Below are positions 1 through 53,905 of a stretch of DNA of 64,000 bases, piece by piece. Positions within the stretch are counted from its first letter, which is position 1. Every line of letters starts with the position of its first letter. The notes beneath the pieces were generated by a model that was not told the DNA's origin, made no database searches, and saw nothing but the letters and a program-made list of their open reading frames with translations. Source of the stretch: Mastigias papua (taxonomy: Eukaryota > Cnidaria > Scyphozoa > Rhizostomeae > Mastigiidae); NCBI GenBank assembly GCA_964019165.1, contig OZ025268.1, positions 9,391,711 through 9,455,710 of the forward strand, given 5' to 3'. The position numbers and the translations under genes are program-made.

Positions 1-302
1 AAAGACTCTAAGTAATTGAAATCAAAGTCGACAATTTCCGGCTTAAGGTTCTTAACAAACTAAGGCTCATCTTATGTGCGAATTGTTACTGAAACAGCAG
101 TATTAAAGCACGAATAAATCTATACTTAACAGATGTCATGATAACTTAGATCCTGAGTTTGCTCAAGTTGATGCACTAAATATATTCCAAATTATATATC
201 ATCCAGAGCCAATGATTTCTCCAATAAGCAAAACAATGGTATCGCACATACTTGATTATCTAATGCAGTTTATTGTTATTATCTATGTAAAATCCTTTTT
301 AC

Positions 303-26176
<25,874 letters not shown>

Positions 26177-29138
26177 CACTTAAAGAAGGCTGTTTTGTAT
26201 CACTCGCGATCAGTGCCTTTTTTCTGTACTATTGCTTGCCCGCTTACTCCGAAAGTTGCTAAGGAAATTTGTCAAGACAAAAGGTTTGCCAATACAACAA
26301 ATTATCGGTGTTGAGCTAGTTGTGCGTTGTCCAATGCTATGGTTTATCACAGTATTAATGACAATACCTTCCAGCTGTCGTGCTCATTTAACTGCCCCTC
26401 CTAGAAATCTAAAAGCCGCATGGAAACATACGAGTAATAAAAAGTAACATAGGCGAGCCTTCTATCGCTCGTTAAAATTAACTAGGTATACTGTTGATAC
26501 ACATGTGCATGGTAGTTTTCGAAAAAATTTTAGAAGTGGGTATCGACAGGAGAAGGCAGGACTGCCGATAGCTGCTGATAGCCTAATTGGTATCAGGGGC
26601 AAATGAGAAAACGGGGCCTTGACAACGTTAGTATCAAATTTCGAAGTCACCATCTAATCAAATTATAGGGTCAAGGAGATTCTGCCCCTCGCGTCCTTCT
26701 CGAAGGACCTGAGAGAAAGTATTCAGGAGGGTAGTTCATACTTTCAAAGCAGCTCGAAAATCTGACCCAAAATAGCCTTATAATAAACTCTCTCTTTAAC
26801 AAGCCACCTATCATTAACTGTCGTGAATCAAGGATCAGAGATATAGCAACACACAAGGCTTTACCTTTAGGCCATTTTTCTTAAGAAACTTCCTGTGGAA
26901 GTATGACTTGAAACTCAAAAGCATATTGACTAAACACTCGTATAACAGCCACTAAAAACTTTTCACTAATGCATATGCCGGTAGCAAATGAGCTCAGCAT
27001 TAACTTTCTTGTATTTCCAAATACAGAACCATTACGGCATACTAAATGGATCGGCCTGTTCATCTGACAGACAAATGAAGCCATAAATTTCATTTATAAG
27101 CAAAATACAGCATTATGTTAGAGTGTAAATGAGGCATTAGGGCGTTGATAAAAGATGATGAATAGTGACTACGTCATAATCTAGAGGGTGGCACTTTGTG
27201 CCTGCAAGCGGCGCTCGCACGTTCGCAAAAAGATGAGCTCTGCTTGCAGAATTTATTGGAAAGTAAACTAGTGAGTGGTTCAAGATTTGTTGCACAACCG
27301 GGATAAAACGGTGGTAAAAATTGACCATCCCTAAATTTCCCAAAGTTTGTGGAGTGTGTGAGGAACAGGAGTGAGAGTATGCTTGCATGCATTCATAAGT
27401 TGGTCAGTTGGGTTGTAACTTAAGAGGCTGTTGATTTGGATGCGGAGGTCTCACATACTGCGCGAAGGAGGAATCTAAAGAAGCTGGCTTGGCTGTGAAG
27501 GACCAACCTCGAGAATATTTTCGGCATTCAGGGAGAGCTGATCGAGAGAAGCTTTGGTGGAAGTCAAAGAAAGTATCAGCTGAACGGTTGCTGCAAGACA
27601 TTAGAGAAAAGCTGCCGCAAATCATGCTCTTTAAGGCCCTGTTTATATGGAAGAGGGCTAGGCCATCGGCATTAAAATCTAGACGCCTGTTTTCAACTCT
27701 GATTCTATATGCTCCCAGGCATGTTGTCAACCTCAGAATCATATCACTAGTCTAAAGACATTACTTCACTGACTGCGCTTCTTGTGATCCCGGCACCGTC
27801 ATTTTGGAAACATCCACTCCAATGTTGATGGCGTTTCACAAGGATTTGCCAGCCTTCCTAAGAGGGCTAGTCCTCTTGACTACATTTATATCAGAAATTT
27901 CCCGCTAGTCCGGGCGAGATCTCGGGTAGTCCATAAGGATATATCGGGTAGGAGGGTCAGGGCTTCCTCTCATATAAACAGAAGTAGTCCTGTATGAGTT
28001 ATTAGACGAACTATGTGTTAACATAGATTAAATACAAGATACATCAAGCCAAACACGTTTCACTCATCTTCAGAGTTCGAGTTGAATTTAATACAAAAGT
28101 CGACGTGTCAACCTTATAACAACGTACATCCAGCCATGTGAAAGTCCCCTAAAATGCTATCCCCCCTCTGTCACCAGTTGGAACATCTTTCATTTGCTAG
28201 GCTCTTTCATAGCAATATGGGGACATGACTACTTCCAATGCTACTCGCTAAAGTAACTACCCTGACGTGATTCGGTGATTGTAAACTAAGGTCCATTAAA
28301 ATGATGACACAATAAGATGATTTCAAAAGGAATTCACACTCACATACAACAAGTAACATAGCTGACATATGAGATAAATCAGACCCACACATTACAAATT
28401 GAATTTTGAAAGTGAGATCGCTGCAATGTCATAAAAAGAAATGCCGCTAATTAGACAAGAAAGTGCTGAAGTGCTTCCTTTCAAATCCCGAGGCTGGTTT
28501 CCTTATATTCGAAGTTTATCATAATTAAAAGGTGTAGGGTTAAGAAGCTGTCTTACAATTAGATTATAGAAAAAGATGCCTGTCAAAAGCATACAAATAT
28601 GATCAAAAAGAGTGTAACTGTAGCTACCACAAGAAATAGCCAAACCTCAATCACAAGAGGGAAATAAAAATTGTATTAAAAATACATGCATGTCATGGAA
28701 GCTAGATTCTTAGGTAATCATGGAATAGGCACATGATAGCATTAAAAATTTCAAAACATCATTAGCTTGAAAACCAGGATGTAGCAAGCATACAAAACAC
28801 TATACTGATGTTTTCAAAGTATTTAGGAAGCAGTAGTATAATGTCTAACTTAATTTTGTGAGTAGTTTACAAATAATAAAGCTGCAGCTGCCGTCTTGTA
28901 AAATACAAAATTTGAACCTGCTCCACTATAACTTGTAAATCTTTGCCATTCATAAATATGATGGGGAAAAGCTAAGTTAAGTCTCACAATAAACTTAGTA
29001 ATATAGCACTCCCCAAGATGCAGAAGGCTAGTCCCCAAGATGAAGAAGGCTAGCTGGCTGAACAAATGCTTGTTAAGAATAATTTACTAGGGAGAAAGAT
29101 GAATCTTTTATACAAAATATGCTGGAAAAACTAAAACT
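26177..29138. other. Intergenic: integrin 5' flank to the small gene's 3' end
   Basis: Contains the broken gypsy fragment and the integrin promoter region. The open frames on both strands near 27400-27755 overlap each other and match nothing I know. No convincing TATA box or CpG-rich stretch was picked out. Confidence 0.5.
27137..27400 (-). mobile_element. Frameshifted Ty3/gypsy reverse-transcriptase fragment
   Basis: One minus frame reads LGNLGMVNFYHRFIP. Another, entered just after it, reads PGCATNLEPLTSLLSNK. Together they match the Ty3/gypsy region LG-x-VNFY-RFIP-x5-PL-xLL at the junction of reverse transcriptase and RNase H. A single frame change separates the halves, so the copy is broken. 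No LTRs or other pol domains were recognised nearby. Confidence 0.6.
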
Positions 29139-31350
29139 TTATTTGGGCTTAAGTTTATTTGCTTTTTCAAACTCAGTTTGGAGATTCTTCATGAATTTTA
29201 CCATGAATCCTGAAATTGTTCCATTATGGGATTGTTCATATTCAATACCTTTTCTTTTACCATCATTTTTCAACATTTCATCCATCTTCTTTTGGCCTAT
29301 ATATGGAAGAGATCAAGTCTTGAAAAAATGAACCCAAAGCCCCAAAACTATAACAGAGCAGGTACTGTATTCAGTATTTATCATATATCTTGACTATTTC
29401 ACTGGACAGAATTAATCAACTTCACAGATATCCCACAGGCATAAAACATCTATGTCACACGAGTCACACGAGTCACACTTACAAGTATGACAAATTTCTA
29501 ATTCCCAATTATATTTCAGAGTTCTAATGCATTAATGGAATGCCTGTAAGCTATCACATGTGTTAACACTACAGTGCACTACTTGTTTGGAAAACTATGC
29601 ATACTATAAATCCTATAATAGCCCCCCTTGAAAAAGCCCCATTGAATAAACCCCCTGATAGAACTTCAAATTGTTAACAAGCCCTCCCCTCAAAAAAACC
29701 CCTACATCATATGACGATGAAGGCATTAACAAAGACCAATGCCTAAATTTAGAGTGTTATTTTAATATTATGTAGAAACAGAGCTTTGATGATGAGCTTT
29801 ATATGCAGAATATGTCAAATAATTTTACAAGCACCCTTCTAATCAGCTCTCCCTTTGAATAAGCCCCCAACCCAAAAAGTATAAAAAATGAATAAGTCTT
29901 CAGGGGGTTGAGTTGAGGATTTACAGTATTAATCCAACTTGTCATACTTCTGTACTGTGATTCATGTGACAGAGATGTGTAATTTCAGAGGCTGTTCAGT
30001 CTCATTTAGCAATTACTAGTGGAATCTCTCAATGCCTTATCCCTACACCTCTAAAAATATCATTCTTCATTCAATTTAATACTTCTTCTCATGTCCAATC
30101 ACTATCCTCCACAAATGCACTTGAATTTTCAAAACAGTACAAGTTTACAAAGCTACTTGTGGTAATGATTTATGACAACATTCTTGGCCATATTTTTGCT
30201 GGGTTTTTGAAAATTTATGCACACACAAGCAAACAGCACTGGGTTGTGAAGTTTATGAAATAATGAAGACTATGCAAGTGTACACTAAGTCATCTAGTGA
30301 GTGGGTTAAAACATCAGGGAAACCATTGCAAATGACTTTAGGTGCTAGCAGGCCTCTCCATAAGGATTTTACAGATGTATGGGCAATTGTGCACCTCATG
30401 GATAAATTTTGCAGTGAGGCATGTGATTTATTTTGACTGTTTATTGTCAAGGTGCACAATCTGGCTAGAAGTGCACCTGGGACAAAATGCACACTTGATG
30501 TCAATGAGGTATGTGCCAAAGCTCACAGGTGTGACTGTGGGCTGTAAATCGTGAGATCTGGGTGCCAGGAAATTAGCTAAATCCATACAGGATTTTCTAA
30601 CATCGAAATACCACAGGGCTTACAGAATACTGAATACATCTTACATCTCTGAAGCACTGAAGTCAGAAGATATGCTGGACATTTATATCTGCTTTTTATG
30701 AATCCCAATATGAAAGCACATAAAATTTGTCAAGTTAGAGGTTCCTTGAGCTCAGAAAAAAAAACTGTAAAGTTGGCACAGATATGAATAATGAGGTATA
30801 CAAAAAGCTGGTCACATCTAGTATGTAGTTCCTGTGATATATTGATTGGTAGTTTGAAGCACAATAATGTCAAACTCCATACTGAAGTTCCAATGAAACA
30901 AGTTACCAAATACATTTGCTATTTTACTAGAGGCTCTAACTTACCAACATAGGTGGCTCTCCTGTAGGCATAGTGTGTCATCTGAGCTAGTCTCCGCATG
31001 ATTGGAGTATTGGCAATCTACAAAACAAAAAACAGTGCCTATATGTTTCTCAGTGGTCCAATTGGGGCAATTCAGAAAAAATGAGCTGCTAAATGACAAA
31101 GTATAGTAGTGACAACTTACAGTAACATAAAAATTTTAGCCTTTCTAGAGAATACAAGTGACTATGTAACAAGAAACATCATACTAAACAGGAAACATGA
31201 AAATATTATTATTGTTGACACAAGTATGGCATTATTTGCAATAAGAGTCAGATAAAGACTTTCTACAACATAACATACACACATGAAAACAAAAGTTCAC
31301 TAAATGTTAAAACATACCATGTCAACAAGCTGGTGTTGGTTTGCAAGCAT
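29139..31350 (-). CDS. Small NCBP2AS2-like protein, 87 residues, three coding exons
   Basis: Coding exons: 31318-31350 (MLANQHQLVDM), 30945-31017 (IANTPIMRRLAQMTHYAYRR and five more residues) and 29139-29296 (GQKKMDEMLKN to the stop). All junctions are GT-AG and in phase. The pattern QLV-x7-PI-RR-AQ-T-x2, followed by a basic helix with F-x3-F-x6-EF, matches the small vertebrate protein encoded by NCBP2AS2 (about 99 residues, function poorly known; reported as mitochondrial/secreted small protein). Exon 2 opens with A then ATG after an acceptor, so there is an upstream noncoding exon; a candidate with a GTGGGT donor lies near 31463-31500. An AATAAA overlaps the stop codon. A perfect inverted repeat sits about 0.5 kb upstream. 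Homology is judged by eye. Confidence 0.62.
29602..29929. mobile_element. MITE, family C copy 1 (TAAATCCT ends)
   Basis: Left end TACTATAAATCCTATAATAG followed by CCCCCCTTG; right end GAGGATTTACAGTA. Internal blocks AAAGACCAATGCCTAAATTT and AGCTTTGATGATGAGCTTT recur in the copy at 32273-32564. Located in the intron before the last exon of the NCBP2AS2-like gene. Confidence 0.75.
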
Positions 31351-31842
31351 TCTGTCATGAAAACATAAACTGAATTATAAGTTGCCTATACAGCCACGTA
31401 TATCAATATCATCTTACAGGCTACATAGTACAAGATTTAAATAACAAGTGACCCACCTCGTAGTCCACCAGGCGTCTCTCATTCATCTTTGCTTTGAGTA
31501 CACACCAATGTTTCGTTACTAATATTTTACTTTGCTGTTACCCACCTAAGAGGACCTCTCTGTTGTGTAACAATTGCAAAATGCATTGCTAGTAGGGACA
31601 ACATTATGGTATCAACAGTAAATTCTCCGTGTGAACACTCAGTTGTTGCTTCTTGAAGTATAACACTCATCTACAACTAGGTGAGAGAGATCTAACCTAC
31701 AGATAGACGATGCAAACATACGAGTTGGTAACGTAACGTACAGAATAGGGGGACGTGCAAAATAGGTGGATGTGCAGAATAGAGGGACGTTACGAAATGA
31801 TCGAAGGAGACTCTTATGGACTAGTGTTCTGTGTAACAACAC

Positions 31843-31973
31843 GGCGGATTTGCAGTTTAGGGTTCCAGCCAAATCGCCGTAAATTCTATACGAAATTACC
31901 CCTTACGATCAATAGAGTCGAAACATATAGAATTTACGGCGATTTGGCTGGAACCCTAAACTGCAAATCCGCC
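31843..31973. repeat. Perfect 48-bp inverted repeat with 35-nt loop
   Basis: Left arm 31843-31890 begins GGCGGATTTGCAGTTTAGGG and ends AAATTCTATA. Right arm 31926-31973 is its exact reverse complement. The loop contains CCCCTTACGATCAATAGAG. It lies about 0.5 kb upstream of the first coding exon of the NCBP2AS2-like gene. Exact identity suggests recent origin or correction. Confidence 0.95.
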
Positions 31974-32272
31974 AACAACACTATATTCGCAACTGTATCA
32001 TCGTAATCTACTAACCGAGAGCTATCGAATGGTGTATAATTTGTTAGGGTAGGCCATATATTTATAGGAGAGATACGATTCTGCCTACTGGGAGTATATT
32101 CAGTAGTACTTACTTTGCAAACTGCCGCCAAGGCATTTTTCGAGTTCAATTATTTCACTGATGCTTCAGGTTTTATCTTCGACACGAATTAAATCAACAT
32201 CTTTCCATTGGCCAAAATGAGATACTTAGGCCGCCACCGAGTTGCATGCAATAAATTGAAGTGAATTAATGA

Positions 32273-32564
32273 TACCTCAACTCCTCGAATCGCCCCCCTC
32301 GAAAAAGCCCCATGTCAGAACTTCCACTTGTTAGCGACCCCCCTCAAATAAGCCCCCTCCTCGGATAATGGTGGACACTTTGATAAAGACCAATGACTAG
32401 ATTTATGCTGCTCTTTTAGTATTATGGAGAATAGGAGCTTTGACAATGAGCTTTTTATGCGAAATGTATCAAACAACTTTATATGCCCTCCTGGAATAAG
32501 CCCCTACCCAAAACGTATCAAAAATAAATAGGCTCCCAGGGAGTTGATTCAAGGATTTGCAGTA
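32273..32564. mobile_element. MITE, family C copy 2
   Basis: Left end ACTCCTCGAATCGCCCCCCT; right end AAGGATTTGCAGTA. Shares AAAGACCAATGACTAGATTT and GAGCTTTGACAATGAGCTTT with the copy at 29602-29929. Intergenic. Confidence 0.75.
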
Positions 32565-32971
32565 CACCAAAACGTACGCAGATCAAGCCTGCTACTGAGT
32601 GATACAACCTTCTGCAGGAGTATGTATAGTATATCAAGGAATCACATATATTTCTGCACTATAACAGGCACGGCGTTGGTAGGGAGGCGGTAGCTCCGCT
32701 TCACTTTTAATATCGTATAAGAACTGACACTTATAAGAATCTCAGACTTTCTAAAGTAAACTTATCCTTTTTACGTATAAGCTTTACTGACCTATCTTGC
32801 TTCGCAATCATTTTTTGAATCAAATCACTTCAATGTAATTTACGCAATACACCTCCTCTTGAGCGATGACAATGATCCCAATATCGAGATCATACTGTGG
32901 TATGACATACCTTTCTAAAAATAGATTGACTGGACGTGAACTATCCATACCTTAACTATAACACTAATAAT

Positions 32972-33122
32972 GGACGTAGGAACCGGGGGGGGGGGGCAGA
33001 GGGGCCAAGGCCCCCACTTTTTAGCAAACTATGTAAAAGTGCCCCTTTGAAGCCCAAAATGGGCGTGGTAATGTGCCCCTTTTATGACTTGGCCCCCCAC
33101 TTTTTAGATGCTTCCTACGTCC
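32972..33122. mobile_element. Short MITE with GGACGTAGGAA ends
   Basis: GGACGTAGGAA at the left is mirrored by TTCCTACGTCC at the right. The interior includes two copies of GCCCCCCACTTTTTAG-like sequence and a 13-bp G run. About 150 bp, intergenic. Confidence 0.7.
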
Positions 33123-34689
33123 CTGACATTAATAACAGAAAAAATAACAAACAGTACCGCTGTAAAAAGTAAAACTTTCAAGAAAATTTCCTTGGACCGT
33201 AAAGTGTGATTTGATTTGTGAACGGTCTGTTGGTATGCGTTTTTTAAAAAGAAACCTCGTTCAAGGTCTAGATGGTTTCTTAATTTGTGGCCACATTTTA
33301 TGTTGCACAATACCCATTTCCAAAACGTAGTGGCAAGGCAGACAGTAAGACTTGAATCTTGTGCCTGTATGGGGAAGGAGTTATACGGAAAGATGTATTT
33401 CAAAAATCCAATTTCTTAAAGAGTCAACTGACAAGTTTCTTAGCGTTGAGGCATAAGCATAGAGATGACGAAGATATCATAGGGAAAGACATTACTTCGA
33501 AGAGTCATCAAAAGATGAAAACCGTTCTCTACCCCAATGAACAAGATGACCGGTTAGCATTGACAAAGGTGTCCATCCAGTGTCGATTGGTGTCTACCCA
33601 TATTAAGAAGAATCAATTTCCATTACAAACTATTGTTTATTTTATAAACAAATTGTTTGAACGAAATGGACTTCTACCCAGCTATGAGGGCCGCCTACCC
33701 CAGCCTCTCGCCTCCGAACATATAGCAGTCCAATCAAAAGAGACTGAGATATAGGGTACCAGTCTTCTGTGCACTAAAGAGCCAATACCAAAAGCACAGA
33801 GTATGTCTTGTCAACTTCATCAGGGGGGAGAAACGAGCACAAAATGATATCTCAACACAACTTGGTGTGCATATTTCTGCGCAACAAACATTATTCATAC
33901 AGTTAACGTAATTACAACGAAGTACACAATATTCTTGGAAAAAGATACGTTATATTAAGACTACATAACTGATAATCATTGTCATTAAAAATAGCCAGTT
34001 CTCCTTAATACAAATAATGCTCAAAACCCAAGGCTGGTAGGAATAATACGATACGCCTGCTTATCGTGTCATAAGCTTGGATTTAACAGCGAAGACAAAT
34101 TTACATTCCTATAATCAAACTCAACGTCCTCTAATTTGAAGGCACCTATAATCATATACTGTCATCTCCAGGTACATATGAATAGGAATACTGCAATTAA
34201 GTGTGTGCATAGGAAAAGTATACGTTCATTTCGAGGAACTTTCGAGGTTGAACAGCAATAAAGATATTGCTCTGGAGGGACAGGCCTACTGAAACAGAGG
34301 GCATAATATAGCACGCTAGCTTATCGTAAATCAGTCAAGAAGCTATGCCTAATGAGAACAAGGCAACCTTTAATACTCCAAAATGACGAAAGTTTTAAAA
34401 AACGATGCTCATCTAGTCTTATTCTTCTCGAGCAAGCTTGTTCAAGCAACAACTCACGGATTGAAAATTCTAGATCACGGATGGAAAATAACAGCTTTCA
34501 AGGAGCAATGAAACTCGGAGAAGAATTGAGATTGAAATAATCTTGCAATATATGTTATAAATGGGCTAGAGCAAAGAATAGCCGATTTCTGGACAGAAAT
34601 CTTCCTTAAAGTTCAGCTGAAGTCATGGGGTGAAACAATACTTTTACACCAGAATGATAGAACATAGTTTGGTAGATAAAGGGGCTATG

Positions 34690-34950
34690 TCGAATTATCA
34701 AGGTTTCAGGGTACTTTTCAACAAAATCCCTTACTTCGCCAGGCTTTTTAGGCCAAATTTTTAAAAATTCCCTGACTTTTCACATTTTCCTCAGCAGCTT
34801 TTGATGAACCAAGGAAATGATTTGGCATATTTACCAACATTGAAAGAGAAAAAACAATGAGAATGTGAAAAAATCCCCTGACCAGAAAATCCTTGACTTC
34901 CAAATCTGACCTGACCTCAAATTTAGCTCCTTGACTTTTCTAGGCTTTCC
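34690..34950. repeat. Probable interspersed repeat of CCCTGACTT-type blocks
   Basis: Contains repeated CCTGACTTTTC, TTGACTTTTC and CCTTGACTTCC words, a pattern seen in dispersed cnidarian repeats. No clear ends, no coding potential. Intergenic between the NCBP2AS2-like gene and HECW. Confidence 0.35.
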
Positions 34951-35923
34951 AGACTGCTGAGAGTTTATGCCAGATTCTATCCTGTCCAGATTCTCTATCC
35001 AATAGTTTTCCTCCCTTTTTATAAGTTGGCATTCTTTACTCCGTTCTTCCTCATGGAAACATCGAGTAATGTTACTACTGTAGCTAAACTGCTTAAGGTA
35101 CAAGTGCCCAATTCCTGTGCATATATTTGAATAGCTCTAACGGGCAGCACAAAAAGTTTTGAATTTGATTTGAAACAGGTTTGAGCTATGCAAAAACCTT
35201 TTAAATGGGTCAACGGGTATCTAGTTCAAGCACATATGTAGCAAACCTATACGAATCAAATTCTATGAACGACAAATGAATAAGAACATCAAAATACCGC
35301 CGACATAAACTAACCACAATAAATACCAAAGGGCATTATACTACTATAGACTGGAATTGCGACCTAAGTGTGTAAGTAAAATAACCAAATTAAGGTTGAA
35401 AATGTACTAACAGCTCTATGGTGAAACATATATGAGATGGACTATGGAAATGAATGATTTACGAAAATTACCACTAACAGTAGAAGTACATTGAGTATGG
35501 TTTAAGAAAAGCCAGGTGACTAAAAACAATGTACGGTAAAAAACATCCAAAGGTATTACAAAATAGTCTAAGATGAAAAGGTTTACGTGAAAAGTGGTTA
35601 CTTTACTTTCAAAAGGATCGCCGGGAAATTTAAAGTCTGGCATTTTCAACTGAGGAAATACAATATTCTGTGTGCTAAATCCGTACGCATAAAATGCATC
35701 TATTGCGCCATAAAATACACTCATAAATTAAAACAAAGACATATCAGCTATGCAAAACATGTCATATTTCCTGTTGAAAATCTGTAAGAAACTCCTAATG
35801 ACACTGAAAATAGGATGCAGAAAACTACTTTCCTTCTCTTTCTTGGTGAAAATGACAAAAACCCGAGGTACAGATATTAAGAAATATATGTTCCAATCTC
35901 TTAGTTGTGTTAAATTTGTATGG

Positions 35924-51444
<15,521 letters not shown>

Positions 51445-53905
51445 CTAAATAATAGAACAAAGTCTTAACTCTCATTCCCATTTCAAAAATAACAAGATCA
51501 ACTTATTTTGAGTTGTCATGGTGGTGATGCGGAGAGCAGCTTTGTTTTGCAACAAATCACGAGGAAACCGATTAAAGTCACTAGCCGAAAGACAATGTTA
51601 TTTTGTACATCCTTGAATGGAAGAAATATCATCACAAAATAGAAGCTGTCCAGGACAATCAAGGAAAAGAAATTGCAAAGGAACTTTGTACAAGGGATCC
51701 TAGGCATAGAAGTAAATTATGCTAGAATGCTTACTTACAGTAAGTTAACAATTCAACATCAGCTTATAGCATGATAGACTCTTCGTTTCTATATCACTAA
51801 ATCCAATTCTCCTAAATAACTCTTTAGTCATATATTTAGCAAAAAAGGGTCCGAAGAATGGTCCTGCAAAGTGATCACTTTTTTCTCCAATTGCTATTAA
51901 AACGAGTAAGATTTGATGTGAGCAGTGCATCTACTGTTTAACAGGATTGATGGGAACAACCACAGGTGAATTAAATTATGTTTAGCATTTGTATGACGTT
52001 GTATGAACGGCATTTAGATTTTTGAACAGTTTGAATGAAATATTGGGTGTGATCATGGGTGTGATCTGTACAATTAACCCAGAGCACAGCCCCTCTTTGC
52101 TTTTAAGGAAGCCACCCCTGTTGATGATAGATCAGTCAGTTAATTGACTTCAGGGTGTAGAACATCAAATTGCCGTATTCCTCCGCGTATAAATTTTAGA
52201 TATAGACTAAGGGTCCATCCAGAAAGTACGTATGCCCTGATGGTTGGTGGGTGGGTAAGGTGAGAAGCGTACTCACGCGTACAGGGTTTGTGGATTGTCT
52301 AAGAGTGTGGAGATTCTGGGAGTACATACTTTAAAAGACGCTCCCTACACCATCCTTTCCGCCTACGTACTGAGAGTAAATCAAGATAATCATAAGTTCA
52401 TCGTTATCGCAAGAACACAGATTCATACAGAAAACGGGGCTACCTCGTGCAAGTTCCAAAAAGAAATAAAAATTGCAATTGATCTCGGTATAGCATAATA
52501 AAGATCACAGGTATAACAATAATACAAAAGGAAATTTGATTTTATGGCTGCAAAACACTGTGAATACAAATAAAAGAAATTTATCAAAGACTGATAATAC
52601 ATTATCAAAATTCATCAAATACCTATAAATAGTGAAAGGAACTGCAAATACTTAAGAAATCGACGTAAAAGTCTCTCCTCTAAAAATCATCATTCTGTGA
52701 TAAGAAAACTCATACAATTCATTAGATCTTTCAAACTCATTATACAAAACAATTCAAAAGCACATAGTACCATCCAACAAATACTACAAACAATGCCGGA
52801 AGAAAATACCCTGTCGAAGTAAACTGGGGTACTGGGGTAGAGGTATATACAAGCCTACCGAGAAAGGGGTAGGCGGGGCAACTTGCATCAGGCCCCAAGC
52901 CTGAGAGGGGTACCAAAAAGCTATTGAATAACCTGCAATGACTTTCAAATATGACAGTGACGTCATCACAGGGCGCCGCTGTTTTCATTTGCCTAGGGCC
53001 CCAAATAGGCTTTTGGCAGGCCAGGGCATATAGACTAAAAGACAAGCTAACATTTGATTGCCTTTCGATCCTAGGCCGCAAAGGTCATAGCGGAAGAAGG
53101 AAAGCCCCTTGGTAATAGATGAATGGAGCTAAAGCTAGGTGATGATAGTCGATGCTTTGTAGTGAAAATGAATATAGAAAAATGAAATGGAAAACTTTTT
53201 TCAAAACAAAGTTAGCAAAAACATTTACTCGTATCCAGTTGCTTCATGTCTATGATGAGCGCGAGCTTTGAATACAATCAGAGGATATATTTACACGCTT
53301 TTTTTATATGGAGGTTATTTTCCGCTTAGTACTGAAACACTCTCAGCTTTTTCATCCGTACTGAAACTTTCTAAAGACTATCTTAGCACGAACATAAATA
53401 ACCTTCATAGGTCTCAAAAGTCCGCTAATGAACTTTCTTTACTTTTTGAGCAGTCGAGCATTACTTTCATATAAAAAACAACGTGTACACCAAGAATACT
53501 TTTGAGGAGAAGGCTTAGAATTGACAGCTCATTTGTGCATTTATCAAATAAGCCATGGTTCCACGGTATGTGAGATATTCCTTGTAAATAATGCTAAGGT
53601 ACAACCTGGTCGAATATAAATGAAAGTGATTTAAAAGTGAAGCAATAAATGCCCAGGGCCTAATACTATGGCACACTACCAGATATAACATGAACATCAA
53701 TCTGAAGAATGCGAAAGCTTATAGCTGTTCTGCGGTATATAAAACTGGTCAAAACTACAGTGAAAACTGTACTAAAGGCATAAAAATCTCAGAAAACTGA
53801 TGCACCATGTACATTTAAGAAAAACAGTAAACCCAGCCCTAAGATTGTCTCTCATTTATTCTCTCAGAGAGTATAAATTCGTCTCCTTTGGCGTCATTTC
53901 CATTT
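51445..53905. other. Region upstream of the first HECW exon seen, down to the snail stop
   Basis: I expected WW1 and C2 exons of HECW here and found none in phase. A repeat-like stretch at 52207-52380 has TACGTA-centred inverted ends (CAGAAAGTACGTATGCC, CGCCTACGTACTGAG). Another G/C-rich repeat-like block lies at 52810-53080. Otherwise plain AT-rich sequence. Confidence 0.45.
53855..53860 (-). terminator. Poly(A) signal AATAAA after snail
   Basis: Canonical hexamer on the minus strand about 46 nt after the snail stop codon. If used, the 3' UTR is very short; other signals further on are possible. Confidence 0.4.

Larger units (their letters stand above)
31351..35923. other. Intergenic: small gene 5' flank to the HECW stop
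   Basis: Holds the perfect inverted repeat, a family C MITE, the GGACGTAGGAA MITE and the 34.7-34.95 kb repeat. A 131-codon plus-strand frame at 33359-33754 has no recognisable domain and could be chance. Confidence 0.5.

Noticed and set aside
1..60. Open segment (minus) FVKNLKPEIVDFDFNYLES at the left edge.
   Set aside because: Lacks the Cys residues expected at the start of the integrin light chain; could be chance.
33359..33754. 131-codon plus-strand open frame.
   Set aside because: No recognisable domain, no neighbouring exon in phase, biased composition; kept only as a note in the intergenic entry.
51516..51707. Hydrophobic 63-codon minus-strand frame suggesting a membrane protein.
   Set aside because: No splice context or homology by eye, and hydrophobic frames are expected by chance in T-rich DNA.
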